Source of the DNA: Chloroflexota bacterium
GTDB lineage: Bacteria > Chloroflexota > Ktedonobacteria > Ktedonobacterales > Ktedonobacteraceae
DNA: 8,641 nucleotides
Direction of reading: 5' to 3'
NCBI GenBank assembly: GCA_005881295.1
Contig: VBHS01000245.1
Coordinates: 1 to 8,641, forward strand
The position numbers and the translations under genes are program-made. The notes below the pieces were generated by a model, which made no database searches, was not told where the DNA came from, and saw only the letters and a list, made by a program, of their open reading frames with translations. This document shows, one piece after another, positions 6,902-8,641 of the stretch. The stretch's first letter is position 1. Every line of letters starts with the position of its first letter.

Positions 6902-7813
6902 TCAACGCAGGGCGTTGCTCATTACGAACATTAAGTTTGAAGGACGTTCCGCCATGCGCCGCATGAGATAGGGATACCATTGAGAACCATAAGGCACGTA
7001 GATGCGCATATTGTACCCCTGTTTCACCAGTTTTTCTTGCAGGTCGCGACGGATACCATAGAGCATTTGAAACTCAAAGGCCTCCTTGCTGATGCCGTGA
7101 TCGCGCGCATATTTGCAGGTCGCATTGATGATGGCCTCGTCATGGGTAGCTATCGCGGGATAATTCCCGCGCAAGAGCAACATCATCATCAGCTGCACAA
7201 AGCTGTGATCGACATCTTTCTTCTCCTGCATGGCGATGGTCCTGGGTTCTTTGTATGCGCCTTTCACCAGCCTGACCCGTACTCCTTGCGCGATAAGCTG
7301 CTCAACATCCTTCCTACTTCTATAGAGACAGGACTGAATCACGGTACCTACGTGCTCAAACTGCTGATGCATACGCAGCGTAATATCGATCGTCTGCTCT
7401 GTATAGGGCGATCCCTCCATGTCGATACGCACGAAGATCGAATATTTGTGAGCATGTTCAAGCAGCCGGCGCACATTCTCTTCACAGAGTTGCTGGGAAA
7501 TATCCAGGCCAAGGGCAGTGAGCTTGATGGAAATATTCGCATCGATACCGGCCTGCTTGATAGCATCAAGGACCGTGATAAAATCCTGTGTGGCTGCTCT
7601 GGCCTCCCGGTCATCTGAAACGTTTTCACCAAGGTGATCGAGAGAAACGTGCATGCCCCTTTGATTCAGCACTCGTGTAGCCTCTATGGCTTCATCCAGC
7701 GCTTCACCTGCCACAAAGCGGCGGGAGACACTACGAGTTGCCGAGTTGGTGATAACGAAGTTACGTAAATTGTCATTTTGAGCCAGATACAACAGCGTAT
7801 CTCTGAGTACCAT
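6902..7813 (-). CDS. Proline dehydrogenase, monofunctional
   Basis: An FAD enzyme of 303 residues that oxidises L-proline to pyrroline-5-carboxylate and passes electrons to the quinone pool; it is usually peripheral to the inner membrane face. The length fits the compact stand-alone PRODH form of Bacillus, Thermus and Deinococcus rather than bifunctional PutA. The barrel motifs are all present: SIKLTALGL (95-103), VRIDMEGS (128-135), VIQSCLYRS (158-166), RLVKGAYKEP (181-190), ATHD (212-215), FEFQMLYG (236-243), and YVPYGSQW leading into the substrate-binding Arg275-Arg276 of MRRMAERP. The start has a strong AAGGAGG site upstream and a credible promoter further back. It is the first gene of a probable operon with the NlpC/P60 peptidase. 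No pyrroline-5-carboxylate dehydrogenase is in the window, so the second step must be encoded elsewhere. Confidence 0.96.
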   Translation of the reverse strand: MVLRDTLLYLAQNDNLRNFVITNSATRSVSRRFVAGEALDEAIEATRVLNQRGMHVSLDHLGENVSDDREARAATQDFITVLDAIKQAGIDANISIKLTALGLDISQQLCEENVRRLLEHAHKYSIFVRIDMEGSPYTEQTIDITLRMHQQFEHVGTVIQSCLYRSRKDVEQLIAQGVRVRLVKGAYKEPRTIAMQEKKDVDHSFVQLMMMLLLRGNYPAIATHDEAIINATCKYARDHGISKEAFEFQMLYGIRRDLQEKLVKQGYNMRIYVPYGSQWYPYLMRRMAERPSNLMFVMSNALR

Positions 7814-7819
7814 TGCGCG

Positions 7820-7842
7820 GTTACCTCCTTGTTCCGTAACAA
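7820..7842 (-). promoter_or_regulatory. Strong ribosome binding site with competing small hairpins
   Basis: AAGGAGG (minus strand, 7830-7824) sits ten bases before the proline dehydrogenase ATG. Two short five-pair stems compete around it. One uses 7829-7833 with 7838-7842 around a four-base loop and leaves most of the site free. The other uses 7820-7824 with 7836-7840 and puts the site in its loop. The site itself is clear; the hairpins are short enough to be chance. Confidence 0.55.
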
Positions 7843-7845
7843 CGC

Positions 7846-7864
7846 TGTTCCTGCTGGTAGATGG
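7846..7864. repeat. Imperfect direct repeat, copy A
   Basis: TGTTC, one base, TGCTGGTAG, then ATGG, lying between the promoter and ribosome binding site of the proline dehydrogenase gene. It matches copy B at 7995-8014, with one extra base in B's spacer and two changes at the end. It may be a protein-binding site or a chance similarity. Confidence 0.35.
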
Positions 7865-7881
7865 CTCCTCTGCTATCTGCC

Positions 7882-7909
7882 AGTATAAAGCTATGTAAAT
7901 GGTTGTAAG
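7882..7909 (-). promoter_or_regulatory. Candidate sigma-70-type promoter of the proline dehydrogenase operon
   Basis: On the minus strand CTTACA (-35, 7909-7904, 4/6 consensus) is followed after 16 bases by TATACT (-10, 7887-7882, 5/6). Transcription would start near 7875, giving a leader of about 60 bases with a strong ribosome binding site. It fits the wide gap after the DUF3592-like gene and suggests the operon has its own promoter. Confidence 0.42.
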
Positions 7910-7994
7910 ATGTCAGAACCAAAGTCCTCATATGTGGCTTACAAGGCTATTTTCTCTCCTTGAGTATACATCTGATACAGAGTTGAAAGCAACC

Positions 7995-8014
7995 TGTTCT
8001 ATGCTGGTAGGCGG
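7995..8014. repeat. Imperfect direct repeat, copy B
   Basis: TGTTC, two bases, TGCTGGTAG, then GCGG, lying just past the stop codon of the DUF3592-like gene and upstream of the proline dehydrogenase promoter. Same orientation as copy A, about 150 bases away, so the two copies bracket the promoter. Confidence 0.35.
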
Positions 8015-8018
8015 TTCA

Positions 8019-8333
8019 TCACTGCATCATATAGTGGGAAGGATGCCTGGGATCGAGACGAATACCTACCAAATGGCCTGCCTGGTAGCCCATATCGAGT
8101 CGTTGGCCCTTAAACGTCCACCTGCGTCCTGTTCGTGGGTCTGTCCAGGTGGCGGTCACCAAGCATGTCTGATGAGCTATGTTGTCCCTTCTTACATGTG
8201 TGATGATCGCGCCTACATCAGTTCCGTATGCCTTGAGCCACCTGTAGTTAGAGAGATAAAACACCACAGAGCCACCTATAAGCAAAAGGAGGGCTCCAGT
8301 AAGCGCCAGATCGAGAATAAGGATAGAAGTCAT
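8019..8333 (-). CDS. Small membrane protein, DUF3592-like
   Basis: A 104-residue protein of unknown function. One N-terminal transmembrane helix (about residues 3-28, LILDLALTG to VVFYL) is followed by a small soluble domain. The pattern resembles DUF3592: a Gly-Ala-Ile-Ile strand, then WTDPRTGRRWTFKG, then a Y-AGHLVGIRLDPRHPSHY ending, where the family has a vGd-V-V-ydP-nP motif. The soluble part probably faces the outside or the periplasm-equivalent, though topology is not certain. I place the start at 8333 because AAAGGAAAGG lies directly upstream. An in-frame ATG at 8414 would add 27 residues of charged sequence before the helix and has no binding site. It is separated by 205 bases from the proline dehydrogenase gene and is probably a separate unit. 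Confidence 0.75.
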   Translation of the reverse strand: MTSILILDLALTGALLLLIGGSVVFYLSNYRWLKAYGTDVGAIITHVRRDNIAHQTCLVTATWTDPRTGRRWTFKGQRLDMGYQAGHLVGIRLDPRHPSHYMMQ

Positions 8334-8444
8334 GCGCCTTTCCTTTCGAGACCTACGAGGAGTCAGCAACGTGTGTGGCTCCTCATGATAAAGTAACAAC
8401 GTTTTTCGCTTCATTAACTGGCAAAACTCAACCTTGCATGCTTC

Positions 8445-8450
8445 ATTATA
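8445..8450 (-). promoter_or_regulatory. Consensus -10 box in the divergent intergenic region
   Basis: The minus strand reads a perfect TATAAT about 110 bases before the start of the DUF3592-like gene. No good -35 box is visible at 16-18 bases, so this is at most half a promoter. The remaining sequence from 8334 to 8539 is AT-richer than the genes. It shows no convincing plus-strand promoter, although one must lie there or farther upstream for the gene starting at 8540. Confidence 0.3.
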
Positions 8451-8539
8451 ACTTATTCTTCAGATAAATGGGAAAAAATGACGCAGTTCGATTTTTTGGT
8501 CACATGCGGATATTCGTGAGAACACGAGGAGAGGCACCA

Positions 8540-8641
8540 ATGAGTAACAACTGGCTTCGTTTTCGTGGAACGCTACTTCGTATGAGAGGAAGCGGTGGTG
8601 AGTATCCCTTGTGGTTTGCAGGTCTGCACGCACACGGCAAC
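8540..8641 (+). CDS. Start of an unidentified protein (3' end missing)
   Basis: An ATG followed by 34 codons open to the window edge, preceded by GAGGAG eight bases upstream. The visible N-terminus begins MSNNWLRFRGTLL and later reads YPLWFAGLHAHGN. It is basic at first, with no signal peptide or membrane helix. I do not recognise the family from this fragment. It is transcribed away from the DUF3592-like gene, with 206 bases between the two starts. Confidence 0.65.
   Translation, partial: MSNNWLRFRGTLLRMRGSGGEYPLWFAGLHAHGN

Noticed and set aside
7899..8396. Plus-strand open frame of 165 codons
   Set aside because: It lies opposite the DUF3592-like gene, has no ribosome binding site and resembles no family, whereas the minus-strand frame has a membrane helix, a family-like pattern and a good binding site.
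8334..8414. ATG at 8414 as the start of the DUF3592-like gene
   Set aside because: It has no ribosome binding site and adds a charged segment; the ATG at 8333 has AAAGGAAAGG at good spacing.
8514..8527. TCGTG/CACGA hairpin as a regulatory element
   Set aside because: Five base pairs with a four-base loop is common by chance; only its closeness to the ribosome binding site is notable.
1..8641. CRISPR array, transposon ends, tRNA or phage genes
   Set aside because: No regularly spaced repeats, transposase-like proteins, cloverleaf-like segments or phage proteins were seen on either strand.

Overview
The window is typical bacterial chromosome: dense genes, mostly close spacing, GTG and ATG starts behind purine-rich ribosome binding sites, and mid-range base composition. 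It contains no rRNA, tRNA, insertion sequence, CRISPR array or phage gene. The gene mix is a CheR-fused PAS histidine kinase, a stand-alone proline dehydrogenase of the Bacillus/Deinococcus/Chloroflexota type, a YkfC-like NlpC/P60 peptidase and unfamiliar membrane hydrolases. I infer a large-genome environmental bacterium, with Chloroflexota (Ktedonobacteria-like) as a weak guess that nothing here proves.

Left block, plus strand (1-5405). The window opens inside a large sensor gene whose visible part runs from the end of a CheR methyltransferase domain through PAS domains, a long heptad-repeat coiled coil and a complete histidine kinase core. After 29 bases comes a secreted alpha/beta hydrolase. 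After a further 110-base gap lies a two-gene unit: a five-helix membrane protein (possibly Yip1-like) whose stop overlaps the GTG start of a membrane-anchored alpha/beta hydrolase. The start codon and ribosome binding site of the membrane protein can fold into a 7-bp hairpin.

Right block, minus strand (8333 down to 5408). Reading with transcription, the order is a small DUF3592-like membrane protein, a 190-base leader region with a credible promoter, proline dehydrogenase, a signal-less NlpC/P60 endopeptidase 25 bases later, and a gamma-type carbonic anhydrase-like protein 92 bases further on. The last three look like one transcript. It meets the plus-strand hydrolase gene tail to tail with only 2 bases between the stop codons, so any terminator must lie inside the opposing gene; a candidate hairpin is present there.

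Right edge. A divergent intergenic region (8334-8539) leads to the first 34 codons of another plus-strand gene that leaves the window.

The parts that may be undescribed are the coupled membrane protein/hydrolase pair with its hairpin-covered start, and the linkage of proline dehydrogenase with a cytoplasmic murein-peptide-type peptidase and a gamma-carbonic anhydrase. I see no clear defence, mobile or secondary-metabolite system.
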